64,000 nt of DNA, from the IMG/VR virus record IMGVR_UViG_3300037336_000053, positions 59,363 through 123,362 of that record; one strand, 5' to 3'. The position numbers were made by a program, and so were the translations under genes. The notes under the pieces are model-generated. The model made no database searches. It was given only the letters and a program-made list of their open reading frames with translations, and had not been told where the DNA came from. Below, piece by piece: positions 1 to 7,684 of the stretch. The first letter of the stretch is position 1, and each line of letters starts with the position of its first letter. Source of the DNA: a virus.

Positions 1-841
1 TCATGTGTGCTTCGTCAATAAACATAATAGTTTTGCCTTTTTTCTTTAAGGCTTGAAGGACTAGTTTAAAACGTTCTTCAAAGTCACCACGATATTTACT
101 ACCAGCAAGCATACTACCAATGTCTAGATTATAAACATTGTAGTCTTGTAGGAATGCAGGAACAGTTTTCTGTTCAATATTAAATGCTAGGCCTTCTGCA
201 ATAGCAGTTTTACCTACACCCGGATCACCAACTAGCAATACGTTGTTTTTATTACGACGACCTAATGCAAGAGCAATTGCATCCAATTCTTCTTTACGTC
301 CAATAACTGGATCAATAGTTTTCTTTTTAACTTCGTCGTTGAGATTAGTTGTAAATGATCGCAGAGCTTTAGCTGCTGCACCGCTCATTTCTTCTTCTTC
401 TTCGACTTCCACTTCGCTACTTAGATAGCTAGCAAACTTATCCTTGACAATACCTGCTTGATCACAGTAGAATGCTGCGTGGGATTTCTTCTCACTGATA
501 ATGCTTAACATCACATCGCTTAGTTCAATATGACTACGACCATTAAACAGCGTCTGTGTAAACGCACGATTCAAACAGCGTTCGACAGTTTGTGTCTTCT
601 TAGGTTTAAATTTTTCAACTTCTGTTTTAATGTCGTCGCAACTATTTTTTAGATAATGTTCTAGATTAGATTTTAGATAATCAGGATCAGCACCGAACCC
701 TTTAACTAGATTGTAAAAGTTTTCACTGCACAACATTGAGAACAACAAATGCTCTAGTGTAACATATTCATGTTTTAATTTCTGAGCATCTTTGACAGCC
801 TTATCAAATACTAGTTGTAGATCTTTACTTGGTTCAACCAT
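1..841 (-). CDS. clpA: ClpA-like AAA+ unfoldase, N-terminal part (truncated by window edge)
   Basis: About 280 codons are visible before the window edge. ClpA is the hexameric ATPase that unfolds substrates and feeds them to ClpP in the cytoplasm. The visible part has a Clp N-domain of about 150 residues (starting [15 protein letters not shown]), an acidic EEEEE linker, then the D1 AAA+ module with VIGRKEELDAI, the Walker A motif GDPGVGKTA, LDIGSMLAGSKYRGDFEERF and the Walker B motif MFIDEAHM. The ATG at 841 overlaps the deformylase stop by 8 bases, so the two are translationally coupled. A ClpP gene lies at about 54.5 kb in the same window, so the phage may carry a full ClpAP pair. The C-terminal half, including any ClpP-docking loop, is outside the window. 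Confidence 0.93.
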   Translation of the reverse strand, partial: MVEPSKDLQLVFDKAVKDAQKLKHEYVTLEHLLFSMLCSENFYNLVKGFGADPDYLKSNLEHYLKNSCDDIKTEVEKFKPKKTQTVERCLNRAFTQTLFNGRSHIELSDVMLSIISEKKSHAAFYCDQAGIVKDKFASYLSSEVEVEEEEEMSGAAAKALRSFTTNLNDEVKKKTIDPVIGRKEELDAIALALGRRNKNNVLLVGDPGVGKTAIAEGLAFNIEQKTVPAFLQDYNVYNLDIGSMLAGSKYRGDFEERFKLVLQALKKKGKTIMFIDEAHM

Positions 842-1343
842 TTGCATGTTCCTTTATTAATTTCTTTTGTTTCTTTTTAGCCATTGATAATTTTAATTTA
901 CTTGTTCTATCAGTAAATTCAATTCCTTGAAGATGATCATATTCGTGTAAGAAGCAACGTGCATCTATCCCACTAAACTGTAGTATACACTCTTTTGCAT
1001 CAATGTCAAGAAACTGCGCCACCAAACGTTTAGGTCTATTAACATTTAATATTAATCCTATGTGACTTAAACATCCTTCTTTCCCTGTAACTGTGTCTTC
1101 GCTAATTTCTAATATAACAGGATTAATTACTGCAAAAGGTTTAGTAACTTCTGCATGTTCAACGGGTCTCATAACAAAAATCTGTGCATCTAATCCAACT
1201 TGATTAGCAGCAAGCCCGAGGCCATTCTTTGCCATCATTATTTGACACATCTCTCCGGTAATTTGTTTAGCATCCATTGTTTCAAATTCAAAAGGTTTTA
1301 CAGCCTTGTTTAAAAAATCATTAGGAGAGCTTATTAATTTCAT
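834..1343 (-). CDS. def: Peptide deformylase
   Basis: Peptide deformylase removes the formyl group from nascent N-terminal methionine. All three family motifs are present: GLGLAANQ at residues 41-48, EGCLS at 89-93 and HEYDH at 133-137, which supply the Cys and two His metal ligands and the catalytic Glu. At 169 residues it is close to bacterial size, so it should be active. It overlaps the DnaJ-like gene upstream by 23 bases and clpA downstream by 8. Deformylases are known in marine phages, where the usual hypothesis is support for fast-turnover host proteins during infection. Here it sits in a proteostasis cluster with DnaJ and ClpA. Confidence 0.95.
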   Translation of the reverse strand: MKLISSPNDFLNKAVKPFEFETMDAKQITGEMCQIMMAKNGLGLAANQVGLDAQIFVMRPVEHAEVTKPFAVINPVILEISEDTVTGKEGCLSHIGLILNVNRPKRLVAQFLDIDAKECILQFSGIDARCFLHEYDHLQGIEFTDRTSKLKLSMAKKKQKKLIKEHANG

Positions 1344-2163
1344 CTTTTATATCCTTTAGTCTTTGTAATATTTCTTCGTCTTTTATTTTTGGAATGTCTG
1401 CTTCAACTTTGATATGTGCATTACCTGGCCTTCTTGTATTTACATTAGGCACACCTTGTCCTGATATACTAAAGACTGTTCCGGGCTTAGTTCCTTTTGG
1501 TATAGTTAAACTAAAATGCTTATTTGCAGGGGTTGATATTTCTATGTTAGTTCCTAACATTAAATCAAATACAGAAATGTTTTCTGTTGTAATAATATTA
1601 TCATTATCTCTAGTCCACTTTGGATGAGGTTGAACTTTAATATTAAGAACTAAGTTTCCTCTTGGCACTTGCGGGAAACTATCATCTCCCATACCACCAA
1701 ATCGAACACTATCATTTTGTTTCACGCCTGGCGGAACAGCAGCATCTAGTATTTCTGTTTTTCCGCTAGGAAGTCTATATTGTATGTTAACAGCTTTTCC
1801 AGTAAACAATTCTTCAAATGTCAGTCTATATTCTATTGTAACATCTCTATTGCGGGGTTGTCTACTCTGTTGGCCACCAAACCCAGGATTTGTGCTATAT
1901 TGACGGAACAAATCTTCAAACGAACCTGTATTACCCCCAGCATTAAATCCTCGACTATTATTAAATTTAGGTTGAGGATTGTCGTATTCTGAACGTTTTT
2001 GCAGATCACTTAGTGTAGCATACGCTTCTTGAATTTGTTTGAACTTAGTATCATCACCGCCATTGCGATCAGGATGGTGCTGCATCGCAAGTTTGCGATA
2101 TGCTTTTTTTATTTCTTCTGGAGTAGCGTTGCGAGCAACACCTAAAAGTTTGTAATAGTCCAT
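1321..2163 (-). CDS. DnaJ/CbpA-type J-domain co-chaperone
   Basis: A 280-residue J-domain protein that should stimulate a host DnaK (Hsp70). The J domain occupies about residues 1-65, with the HPD motif at 30-32. A short Gly/Phe/Asn-rich linker ([11 protein letters not shown]) follows, then two beta-sandwich substrate domains ending in the usual [12 protein letters not shown] segment. There is no cysteine-rich zinc finger, so it belongs to the CbpA/class B group rather than true DnaJ. It is not HscB, despite lying close to iscU/iscA. It overlaps def by 23 bases. Phage J-proteins are otherwise known mainly as replication or morphogenesis helpers; the partner here is unknown. Confidence 0.9.
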   Translation of the reverse strand: MDYYKLLGVARNATPEEIKKAYRKLAMQHHPDRNGGDDTKFKQIQEAYATLSDLQKRSEYDNPQPKFNNSRGFNAGGNTGSFEDLFRQYSTNPGFGGQQSRQPRNRDVTIEYRLTFEELFTGKAVNIQYRLPSGKTEILDAAVPPGVKQNDSVRFGGMGDDSFPQVPRGNLVLNIKVQPHPKWTRDNDNIITTENISVFDLMLGTNIEISTPANKHFSLTIPKGTKPGTVFSISGQGVPNVNTRRPGNAHIKVEADIPKIKDEEILQRLKDIKDEINKLS

Positions 2164-2206
2164 GCAATTACTTATCGTACGGACTATTACATTTAGTTAG
2201 TAATGA

Positions 2207-2542
2207 TTACTTGTTTGTCATTGCTTCTTTAGCATAGAACGCTGCTACAATTGCCGCAACAGATACAAAGTAAGTAGGTGCCATTGACCCTAGTACTGTT
2301 GCAGCCTGATCTAAGCCTGCAAATACTGCTGCTACAACTGCAAACGGGTATAGTAGCATACCAAATAATGCAAACCATGCCATGTTACGCTGTGCATCAC
2401 GCATAGCATCTTGATCTTCTAAACGCTTGCGTTTAAACTCTAGATCCATTGCTGCTTTAGCTTTGGTAATATGTCCATCACCGTTTGCATCCATAGTGGT
2501 TGCAACTTCACTGTCTATTGTAATTGTTTTCTTCTCAGCCAT
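2207..2542 (-). CDS. Small membrane protein with EF-hand-like loop
   Basis: A 111-residue protein with no family I recognise. Residues 18-29 form a DxNxDGxI loop like the calcium-binding loop of EF-hands and dockerins, although position 12 is Lys rather than Glu, so calcium binding is uncertain. Residues about 52-75 and 82-105 are hydrophobic and likely form two membrane helices. The gene starts on the same base that ends the upstream membrane gene (TAATG overlap), so the two are probably made together and may act together. Two adjacent small membrane proteins near lysis genes could include a holin, but nothing here proves it. Confidence 0.6.
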   Translation of the reverse strand: MAEKKTITIDSEVATTMDANGDGHITKAKAAMDLEFKRKRLEDQDAMRDAQRNMAWFALFGMLLYPFAVVAAVFAGLDQAATVLGSMAPTYFVSVAAIVAAFYAKEAMTNK

Positions 2543-2823
2543 TATTTCTTTTCCTCGAGTTTGTTAAGACGTGCTTCGAGCTCGTCGATCTTTTTAGTAA
2601 CATGAGGATATTTTTGACGCCACGCATCTTCAGGTTGGTCAAACCAAGTCAAACCGTATCGATCTCTTAAGAAATCTAATAGTTGATCAAACTTAGCATA
2701 GCACCATAAGCCTGCTCTAGTGTCTTTAAAATAAGCTAAGAATGCCGCTCCAAGAAGTGATCCTAGTATTGCTGTGTATATCCAGAGAGTATCTCCAAAT
2801 ATCCTATCGATCATTTCAATCAT
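2542..2823 (-). CDS. Small single-pass membrane protein with coiled-coil tail
   Basis: A 93-residue protein with one strong hydrophobic segment at about residues 13-31 and a charged heptad-like C-terminus (KKIDELEARLNKLEEKK). The N-terminus is short and probably periplasmic, leaving the rest in the cytoplasm. It is coupled by a 1-base TAATG overlap to the next membrane protein. An ACTAAATA element at 2871-2878 lies about 50 bases upstream, so late expression is likely. Function is unknown; a holin or a virion membrane role are both possible. Confidence 0.6.
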   Translation of the reverse strand: MIEMIDRIFGDTLWIYTAILGSLLGAAFLAYFKDTRAGLWCYAKFDQLLDFLRDRYGLTWFDQPEDAWRQKYPHVTKKIDELEARLNKLEEKK

Positions 2824-2870
2824 TAATCGCCCCCATTGCTAACGTATAACGCCCTCACGTTATATGCTAT

Positions 2871-2878
2871 TATTTAGT
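2871..2878 (-). promoter_or_regulatory. Late-promoter-like element (ACTAAATA)
   Basis: On the minus strand this reads ACTAAATA, one variant of the T4-type late -10 box TATAAATA. It precedes the two small membrane genes. It is weaker than the GATAAATA/TAATAAATA forms elsewhere in the window. Confidence 0.35.
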
Positions 2879-2904
2879 TGTTATTATACTCTAAAACTTT
2901 TACC

Positions 2905-3495
2905 TTAGCTGATCAATTCATATCGTGCAGTTGCTTTATTAAACATCACCAACCCCTGTTTCACTAGGGCAAAGACAATACTCTCAGATTCGGCATGTAG
3001 TTTATTGTGTTCTGCTACGCTGGTCAGAAACAAATTTTCTATTTTATTATTTTTTTTATCGCCATCGATGTGATGTACTATTTCTCCGCGGGCGAGTCCT
3101 CGTTCTAGATAACATTCCATTACAAACAAGTGTTCCCGTATACACCTATATCCACCTTTTCTATAGGGATAATCTTTGCCTATATAAACTTCTGGATATC
3201 CATCTTTACCATTAACCACCTTCCCTAAGTTAGGTATAAATTTATTCACAACTTTTGAATCGTATCCTGCAACACTAGCGAGTTTATTTAATCCCACTTT
3301 GCTAATACAGGTTTTACAATATGCTTTCACATTGGTATCATACTTTCCATTTCGTGCTTTGGAAAATTCTATAGTACAATTATCACACTTCCAATGCGTT
3401 AAAGTTTTAGTTCGAGTATATTCTGTAAGTTTGGCAAACTTACTTTTTTTTGTATAGGCATTAGTTTCTGTGGTTTCAAATAGGAACATGTACAT
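2905..3495 (-). CDS. Free-standing HNH homing endonuclease
   Basis: A 196-residue HNH endonuclease. An N-terminal zinc-finger-like region has CxxC pairs at residues 37-40 and 60-63. The C-terminal half holds the HNH core, with HHIDGDKKNNKIENL supplying the first His pair and Asn, and a downstream EHNKLH. Such genes are selfish elements that cut neighbouring DNA in related phages. It lies just downstream of iscA and the intein-bearing iscU, so the Isc block has been invaded twice. A truncated relative of its N-terminal half is encoded at 31758-32045. Confidence 0.88.
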   Translation of the reverse strand: MYMFLFETTETNAYTKKSKFAKLTEYTRTKTLTHWKCDNCTIEFSKARNGKYDTNVKAYCKTCISKVGLNKLASVAGYDSKVVNKFIPNLGKVVNGKDGYPEVYIGKDYPYRKGGYRCIREHLFVMECYLERGLARGEIVHHIDGDKKNNKIENLFLTSVAEHNKLHAESESIVFALVKQGLVMFNKATARYELIS

Positions 3496-3556
3496 TCTCC
3501 TTCATTTTATTTAGCCTTACGAAGGAAAAACATAACTTTTATCTTTCATTCGGCTT

Positions 3557-3883
3557 TTAAATACGAAAGCTACTACCACAACCACAACGATCGCGTTCGT
3601 TTGGGTTTGAGAAATCAAACCCTTCATTTAATCCATTACGTATCCAATCTACTGTCATACCATCTAAGTATGCTAGTCCTTTGGCATCTATTAACACTAC
3701 AAATTCAGGCTGAGCAAAATTGGTTACGCCTGCTTCTGCTTCATACACATCTACATACTCAAAAGTATACGCCAACCCACTACATCCTGTAGTTTTAACA
3801 CCTAGTCTAACTCCGTCACCGTGTCCACGATGTTTAAGAAGCTGTGTTATTTTTTGCTTAGCCTTGTCTGTTAAGGTAATCAT
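3557..3883 (-). CDS. iscA: IscA-type iron-sulfur carrier
   Basis: A 108-residue A-type carrier that takes Fe-S clusters from a scaffold and delivers them to target proteins. The three family cysteines are present: the TGCSGLAY motif near residue 35 and the C-terminal CGCGSSF. It lies 27 bases downstream of iscU, in the same direction. It differs clearly from the second A-type protein at 5320-5649, so the phage carries both an IscA-like and an ErpA-like carrier. HesB/IscA proteins occur in other marine phages; a pair flanking a scaffold protein is less usual. Confidence 0.93.
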   Translation of the reverse strand: MITLTDKAKQKITQLLKHRGHGDGVRLGVKTTGCSGLAYTFEYVDVYEAEAGVTNFAQPEFVVLIDAKGLAYLDGMTVDWIRNGLNEGFDFSNPNERDRCGCGSSFRI

Positions 3884-3910
3884 TCACGGCTGCCTTATGC
3901 GTTAGTGTTA

Positions 3911-5302
3911 TCAATGCTTGGCTCGGTAATCTGCCACCGCTGCTTTGATAGCGTCTTCTGCAAGAATACTACAGTGTATCTTAACAGGAGGCAGTGATAG
4001 CTCTTCTGCCAGTTCGCTGTTCTTGATCGCGCCTGCCTGATCTAGAGTCATACCTTTGACCATTTCAGTAATCAAACTGCTGGAGGCAATGGCTGAACCA
4101 CAATTATGTGAACCTACTCGTTCTGAGAAAAACACATGAGCGCCGTCTTCCAATTTAAGATCGTATACCACAACCTTCTTATCATCCCGTTCGCACCCTC
4201 TTAGTTGATTGTGATGAGTAACCGCTGACACTGACACAATTTTCATGCCATTGTGGATAAAGTTTTGTACCTGTTTCAACGAGGTATCAATTTCTTCTAC
4301 AGCTAAAAATAAGGAGTCATATCCGGCTGAAGCTAATTGTTGCTTACGATTTACCACATAATCGGATTCATCAGATCGATCCTGCATAAATTTTGGCATA
4401 TTTTTAGTGTATACTTCGATGCATTTTTTCTTGCCAGGAACAACAAAGTCTGGACTAACTGGCCCAGTACTTGATTGTATCCATACTTTACCTGAACACC
4501 ATTTTGCAGCTACGTTATTTTTTTCAAACAAGTTAATATATTTTTGTTCTATGCTAGTTGGGACGGAACGGTCTATATTCGCCATACCTTGTCTCCATTT
4601 ATCCACATATACAGGATTTCCCCAATTTTTTCTGGAGGCTTCTGCCGATCGTTGTTTTTTTAACGGCAAATCCTTGCACACATATCCTGGCTGATTTTGC
4701 GGTAACACAGAGTGGTCAAACTGTGTATTCCACTCTGTCATTCTTTTGCTGTTTTTTTCTTTCAAATCAACTCTGTGTCGATTGTTAGTGAGAATCCTTA
4801 ACTCATGTTCAGTGATTTCATACAGTTCTTGCCCAGCCACTAGTTGTTGTGCTTCAACTGGAGTGTTATCAGCGTTCCAAAAAATATGTTCTTTAGTACA
4901 TATTAGACTAAAAGTTTTAGATTTAATATTTTTTCTACTTGTTTCTCTTTGAAACGTTACTACTAATAAATCATCAATTGTAACTGAATGTTTGAGTACC
5001 GCTCGAATCTTTTGATTAACGATGTTAGTTCCGTTCCACGCTAATACTTCGTCACCAATGATTAGGTCACTTATTTTTTTTGATTTGGTTGGAGTATTGA
5101 TTAGTGCATTACTAGTAAGGCAGCCATACGTTTTAAAACGCGCATCAATGATAACATCGTCTACGACTTTGATTTGCAACTTCATCACGTCACCACAAGC
5201 TGGCGCGCCGACCATTCCAGTACCAACGGTTTCGTCTATTTCAAACTTTCCCACATTGCGTGGATTTTCGTAGTGCTCGACTACTGCTGCTGAATATGCC
5301 AT
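3911..5302 (-). CDS. iscU: IscU Fe-S scaffold protein interrupted by an intein
   Basis: The 463-residue reading frame is IscU split by a 340-residue intein. The N-extein (residues 1-60) carries the ligand pair Cys36/Asp38 in APACGDVM and ends at FKTYG. The C-extein (residues 401-463) begins CGSAIASSS, whose first Cys corresponds to Cys63 of E. coli IscU, and contains IHCSILAED with the last His/Cys ligands. Splicing would give a 123-residue IscU with all cluster ligands, close to the 128 of E. coli. Because the +1 splice residue is itself a cluster ligand, unspliced protein cannot be a working scaffold. Neighbours are ErpA upstream and IscA downstream. No cysteine desulfurase is visible, so host IscS would have to supply sulfur. 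Confidence 0.95.
   Translation of the reverse strand: MAYSAAVVEHYENPRNVGKFEIDETVGTGMVGAPACGDVMKLQIKVVDDVIIDARFKTYGCLTSNALINTPTKSKKISDLIIGDEVLAWNGTNIVNQKIRAVLKHSVTIDDLLVVTFQRETSRKNIKSKTFSLICTKEHIFWNADNTPVEAQQLVAGQELYEITEHELRILTNNRHRVDLKEKNSKRMTEWNTQFDHSVLPQNQPGYVCKDLPLKKQRSAEASRKNWGNPVYVDKWRQGMANIDRSVPTSIEQKYINLFEKNNVAAKWCSGKVWIQSSTGPVSPDFVVPGKKKCIEVYTKNMPKFMQDRSDESDYVVNRKQQLASAGYDSLFLAVEEIDTSLKQVQNFIHNGMKIVSVSAVTHHNQLRGCERDDKKVVVYDLKLEDGAHVFFSERVGSHNCGSAIASSSLITEMVKGMTLDQAGAIKNSELAEELSLPPVKIHCSILAEDAIKAAVADYRAKH
4103..5122 (-). mobile_element. Intein with Vsr-like (PD-(D/E)xK) homing endonuclease
   Basis: Residues 61-400 of the iscU frame form an intein. Block A begins CLTSNALINTPT; block B is TKEH at 136-139; blocks F and G are VYDLKLEDGAHVFF and VGSHN followed by Cys. 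This gives the standard Cys1, terminal His-Asn and Cys+1 chemistry. The middle (about 185-345) is an endonuclease. A NUMOD-like segment (RSAEASRKNWGNP, 218-230) is followed by Glu252, PDF at 284-286 and IEV at 295-297, which resembles the Vsr-like nucleases seen in other phage inteins rather than LAGLIDADG. All splicing residues are present, so activity is expected. The endonuclease class is inferred from motif spacing. Confidence 0.88.
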
Positions 5303-5319
5303 TATGTTATCCTCTTATA

Positions 5320-5649
5320 TTAAACTGAAAAACTGCTGCCGCACCCACATGTACTTGTAGCACCTGGATTAGAAATACTGAAGCTGCTGCCTTGCAAGTC
5401 TTCTTTATAATCTACGACCGATCCAACTAAATATTGCATACTCATAGCATCAATTAGAACAGTAACATTCTCGCGTTCTATTGTGAAGTCGTCATCATTC
5501 TGCACTTCATCTAATGTAAATCCATAAGTGAACCCGCTGCATCCACCACCTTGAACAAACGTTCTAAGTTTAATTTCAGGATTATTTTCTTCAGCAAGAA
5601 GATCTTGTATTTTTACAAATGCTGCTTCGGTTATTGTTAATTGATCCAT
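5320..5649 (-). CDS. erpA: ErpA-type iron-sulfur carrier
   Basis: A 109-residue A-type carrier. [14 protein letters not shown] near residues 31-44 is the ErpA-style signature, and CGCGSSFSV at the C-terminus supplies the other two cysteines. ErpA normally hands clusters to late acceptor apo-proteins. It lies 17 bases upstream of iscU and starts the block ErpA-IscU-IscA. An ACTAAATA late-type element at 5735-5742 lies about 90 bases upstream. With phage ferredoxin (14556) and Fpr (34495), it points to Fe-S proteins being important during infection. Confidence 0.92.
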   Translation of the reverse strand: MDQLTITEAAFVKIQDLLAEENNPEIKLRTFVQGGGCSGFTYGFTLDEVQNDDDFTIERENVTVLIDAMSMQYLVGSVVDYKEDLQGSSFSISNPGATSTCGCGSSFSV

Positions 5650-5734
5650 TATATCAGAGTCTTTTGCATAATAGTATTTCCGTTGGTTAAGGTGACATTT
5701 TTACATAGGTGATATCAGCAGTGTACAGTGTAAG

Positions 5735-5742
5735 TATTTAGT
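5735..5742 (-). promoter_or_regulatory. Late-promoter-like element upstream of erpA
   Basis: The minus strand reads ACTAAATACTTAC, matching the core and downstream CTT of better late elements in this window (TAATAAATACTTGCA). It could drive the Isc block. The first base departs from the T4 consensus. Confidence 0.4.
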
Positions 5743-5776
5743 CATTCCCTATTTGCTTTCATCAATCATGATGGAT

Positions 5777-5905
5777 TCATCCATTGAAAAATCGTAAAGG
5801 TTCTTGTATCAATCCAGATAATAGACCAATACCAATAATACCGATTATACTATAAACAACTGTAATAAATACCGTGACTAATACTGATAATACTTTACTG
5901 GACAT
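5777..5905 (-). CDS. Tiny hydrophobic protein downstream of the spanins (holin candidate)
   Basis: A 42-residue frame beginning MSSKVLSVLVTVFITVVYS and ending FFNG. Residues 4-33 are almost entirely hydrophobic, so it is a single membrane helix with a short cytoplasmic tail. It overlaps a 15-codon frame (5895-5942, MSNEEYWKWIRENVQ) that starts 2 bases from the o-spanin stop, suggesting a coupled series. Position after endolysin, i-spanin and o-spanin makes a holin or antiholin plausible, but sequence alone cannot show it. Confidence 0.5.
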   Translation of the reverse strand: MSSKVLSVLVTVFITVVYSIIGIIGIGLLSGLIQEPLRFFNG

Positions 5906-5943
5906 TCTCTCGTATCCATTTCCAATATTCTTCGTTAGACATA

Positions 5944-6321
5944 TTATTTTTTAGGTTGTTGTAGTGTTTCGGGTTTAACTGCTTCTTCGTAGTAAACAAT
6001 AATTTGTTTTTGCTGTTCGATATAACGCTTTAGTTCAGCAAAGTTTAAACTAAGGTTTTCGTAGTCTTTAATACTAATAGCAATGTATGCAAGCTCACCG
6101 TTCTTTGCTGAAAACCTTTCAACAAATTCGTCGTAGTTTTCTGCTGTAACAACATATATCTTAATGTTATTAATTTGCGCACCCTTAGGATGAGCAACAA
6201 TTGGTACAGTTGTTTTTACAGTATTAGTTACTGTTACTATTTTGGGTTCCTGGCGGAACACTGAGCACCCCATTAGGGTCAGTGATGCCGCGAAGATCGT
6301 CCCATAGCTTATTAGTTGCAT
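5944..6321 (-). CDS. Outer-membrane spanin lipoprotein (Rz1-like)
   Basis: A 125-residue lipoprotein. From the ATG at 6321 the first 20 residues form a lipoprotein signal ending in the lipobox LTLMGC. The mature protein has a short proline/valine stretch and then a charged, partly helical domain. Its first part overlaps the i-spanin gene by about 100 bases in another frame, the classic Rz/Rz1 arrangement. Together the pair would span the periplasm and fuse the two membranes in the last step of lysis. It is longer than lambda Rz1. Confidence 0.75.
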   Translation of the reverse strand: MQLISYGTIFAASLTLMGCSVFRQEPKIVTVTNTVKTTVPIVAHPKGAQINNIKIYVVTAENYDEFVERFSAKNGELAYIAISIKDYENLSLNFAELKRYIEQQKQIIVYYEEAVKPETLQQPKK

Positions 6322-6646
6322 CTTGCATCCTATTTTCAATCAAGCCTGGCTTTTTCTGGGCCAGTGCCGTTAAGTTGTGTTTTTGCAAAGTAGCACGAAG
6401 TTCATCTCCGTACTTTTCTGCTGTTTGTAGTTCTTTTTGCAAGTTCGCACTTAGTTCTGCATTGCGAACTACGTCTCTTTGTAAAGTAGCAATACTAGCT
6501 TCGCTAATTTGTACTGCTACTTCCATTTTTGCAACATTTTCTCGTGCTGTTTCTAAATCACCCTGCAGTTTTTTAACATAAAGAAACCCCATACTTGCTG
6601 TTGCAAGTACAGTCATTACCATAGCAATTTTAATAGCACCAAACAT
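6224..6646 (-). CDS. Inner-membrane spanin (Rz-like)
   Basis: A 140-residue protein with an N-terminal signal-anchor helix (about residues 5-24) followed by a long coiled coil (ETARENVAKMEVAVQISEAS and on to the YGDELRATLQKH region). This is the architecture of i-spanins, anchored in the inner membrane with a periplasmic rod. The gene follows the endolysin by 3 bases and overlaps the o-spanin lipoprotein. Family assignment rests on architecture and position, since spanins are poorly conserved. Confidence 0.75.
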   Translation of the reverse strand: MFGAIKIAMVMTVLATASMGFLYVKKLQGDLETARENVAKMEVAVQISEASIATLQRDVVRNAELSANLQKELQTAEKYGDELRATLQKHNLTALAQKKPGLIENRMQDATNKLWDDLRGITDPNGVLSVPPGTQNSNSN

Positions 6647-6649
6647 AGG

Positions 6650-7525
6650 TTATCCTAATAGTTTACCTAGTGTTGCAGGTCCTGCAATACCGTCAGCAGT
6701 TAAGCCGTTCTTAGTTTGCCACGCTTTTAGCGCACGTTCTGTACCCGGACCAAACGCACCGTCGTCATTAATGCCCAATGCATCCTGCATCATCTTAACG
6801 CCGTCGCCTTTAGAACCTTTGCGCAGTGTACCAATGTCACTTACATCCATATCGTTGTCACCATCGTCATTTGCTTCTGCAATACTAACGGGGCTACCAA
6901 ACACCTGCATAGCTTTAGCATAACGTGTCTGACGATCAGCAAGACCAATGTTACCACCGTTGATCTTTTTAGTCATCTTGGTAACATCATCTGTATCAGC
7001 AATGTCGTTTAGTTTGTTTGCACCCCAAAACCAACACGCTGATTCTACCGCACCCTTTGGTGTTGCTACATATGTTGCTGCTTGTTCTGCTGTCATATCC
7101 ACACTTTTACCAAAGCGTGTGTAGTTGTCGCGTCCAGTAAGTTGTTTTAGTCCACGGCCACGGAACAACCATCCGTCACCTGCTTTGGTATTTCCCATTT
7201 TAGAACTACGGAACTCATCTTGGTAAACATAGTTAGCAATCATTTCTGGCTTACGTGCATACTCAGCAGCACTGCGCTTTGGTGCTGTACCAAAGTAACG
7301 ACCAAACACTGCAAGCAACGACTTCTCGCTGTAGTTTAAGTTTTCTTCTAGTGAGTTAAAGTTATTTGACTCATGAGCGCATTGACTAACAAAGTGTGCC
7401 ATGCGTCTCTCAGTAGTGATACCGTATTTAGGTAGTACATCTACTAATGCTGCATGCCAGGCATCAACATTTTTGTTACCTGGAATAAGTGCAGCTAAGT
7501 TCTCTTTCTTTAATTCAAAGCTCAT
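6650..7525 (-). CDS. Endolysin: GH19 lysozyme/chitinase-like with C-terminal PG-binding domain
   Basis: A 291-residue peptidoglycan hydrolase. Residues about 20-215 are a GH19-type domain. FVSQCAHESNNFNSLEENLNYS carries the catalytic Glu in the family's AHE motif, and GRGLKQLTGRDNY and ACWFWGANKLND are also typical. Residues 233-291 are a PG_binding_1 domain (LRKGSKGDGVKMMQ, DGAFGPGTERALKAWQ, GIAGPATLGKLLG). No signal peptide is visible, so a holin is needed for release. The two spanins follow at once, giving a complete lysis cassette for a Gram-negative host. Confidence 0.92.
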   Translation of the reverse strand: MSFELKKENLAALIPGNKNVDAWHAALVDVLPKYGITTERRMAHFVSQCAHESNNFNSLEENLNYSEKSLLAVFGRYFGTAPKRSAAEYARKPEMIANYVYQDEFRSSKMGNTKAGDGWLFRGRGLKQLTGRDNYTRFGKSVDMTAEQAATYVATPKGAVESACWFWGANKLNDIADTDDVTKMTKKINGGNIGLADRQTRYAKAMQVFGSPVSIAEANDDGDNDMDVSDIGTLRKGSKGDGVKMMQDALGINDDGAFGPGTERALKAWQTKNGLTADGIAGPATLGKLLG

Positions 7526-7679
7526 TTTCTATATCCTTTTTTTCTATTTGGCAAGCATCACAAATGCAATGTTTGCATACTTCTACATCACTTGAGTAGA
7601 CCGTATCACCGTTGTAAAAATCTTTACGAAGGGAAGATCCGCAATGTGATTCATGTCCGCAAGTTCTACAGTGTGCCAT
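7515..7679 (-). CDS. Small zinc-ribbon protein upstream of endolysin
   Basis: A 54-residue frame with several cysteine/histidine pairs: HCRTCGHESHCG near the start and CKHCICDACQ near residues 37-46. It overlaps the endolysin start by 11 bases, so the two are coupled. The late-type element TAATAAATACTTGCA ends only a few bases before its ATG. Function is unknown; it looks like a small metal-binding protein. Confidence 0.6.
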   Translation of the reverse strand: MAHCRTCGHESHCGSSLRKDFYNGDTVYSSDVEVCKHCICDACQIEKKDIENEL

Positions 7680-7684
7680 GCAAG

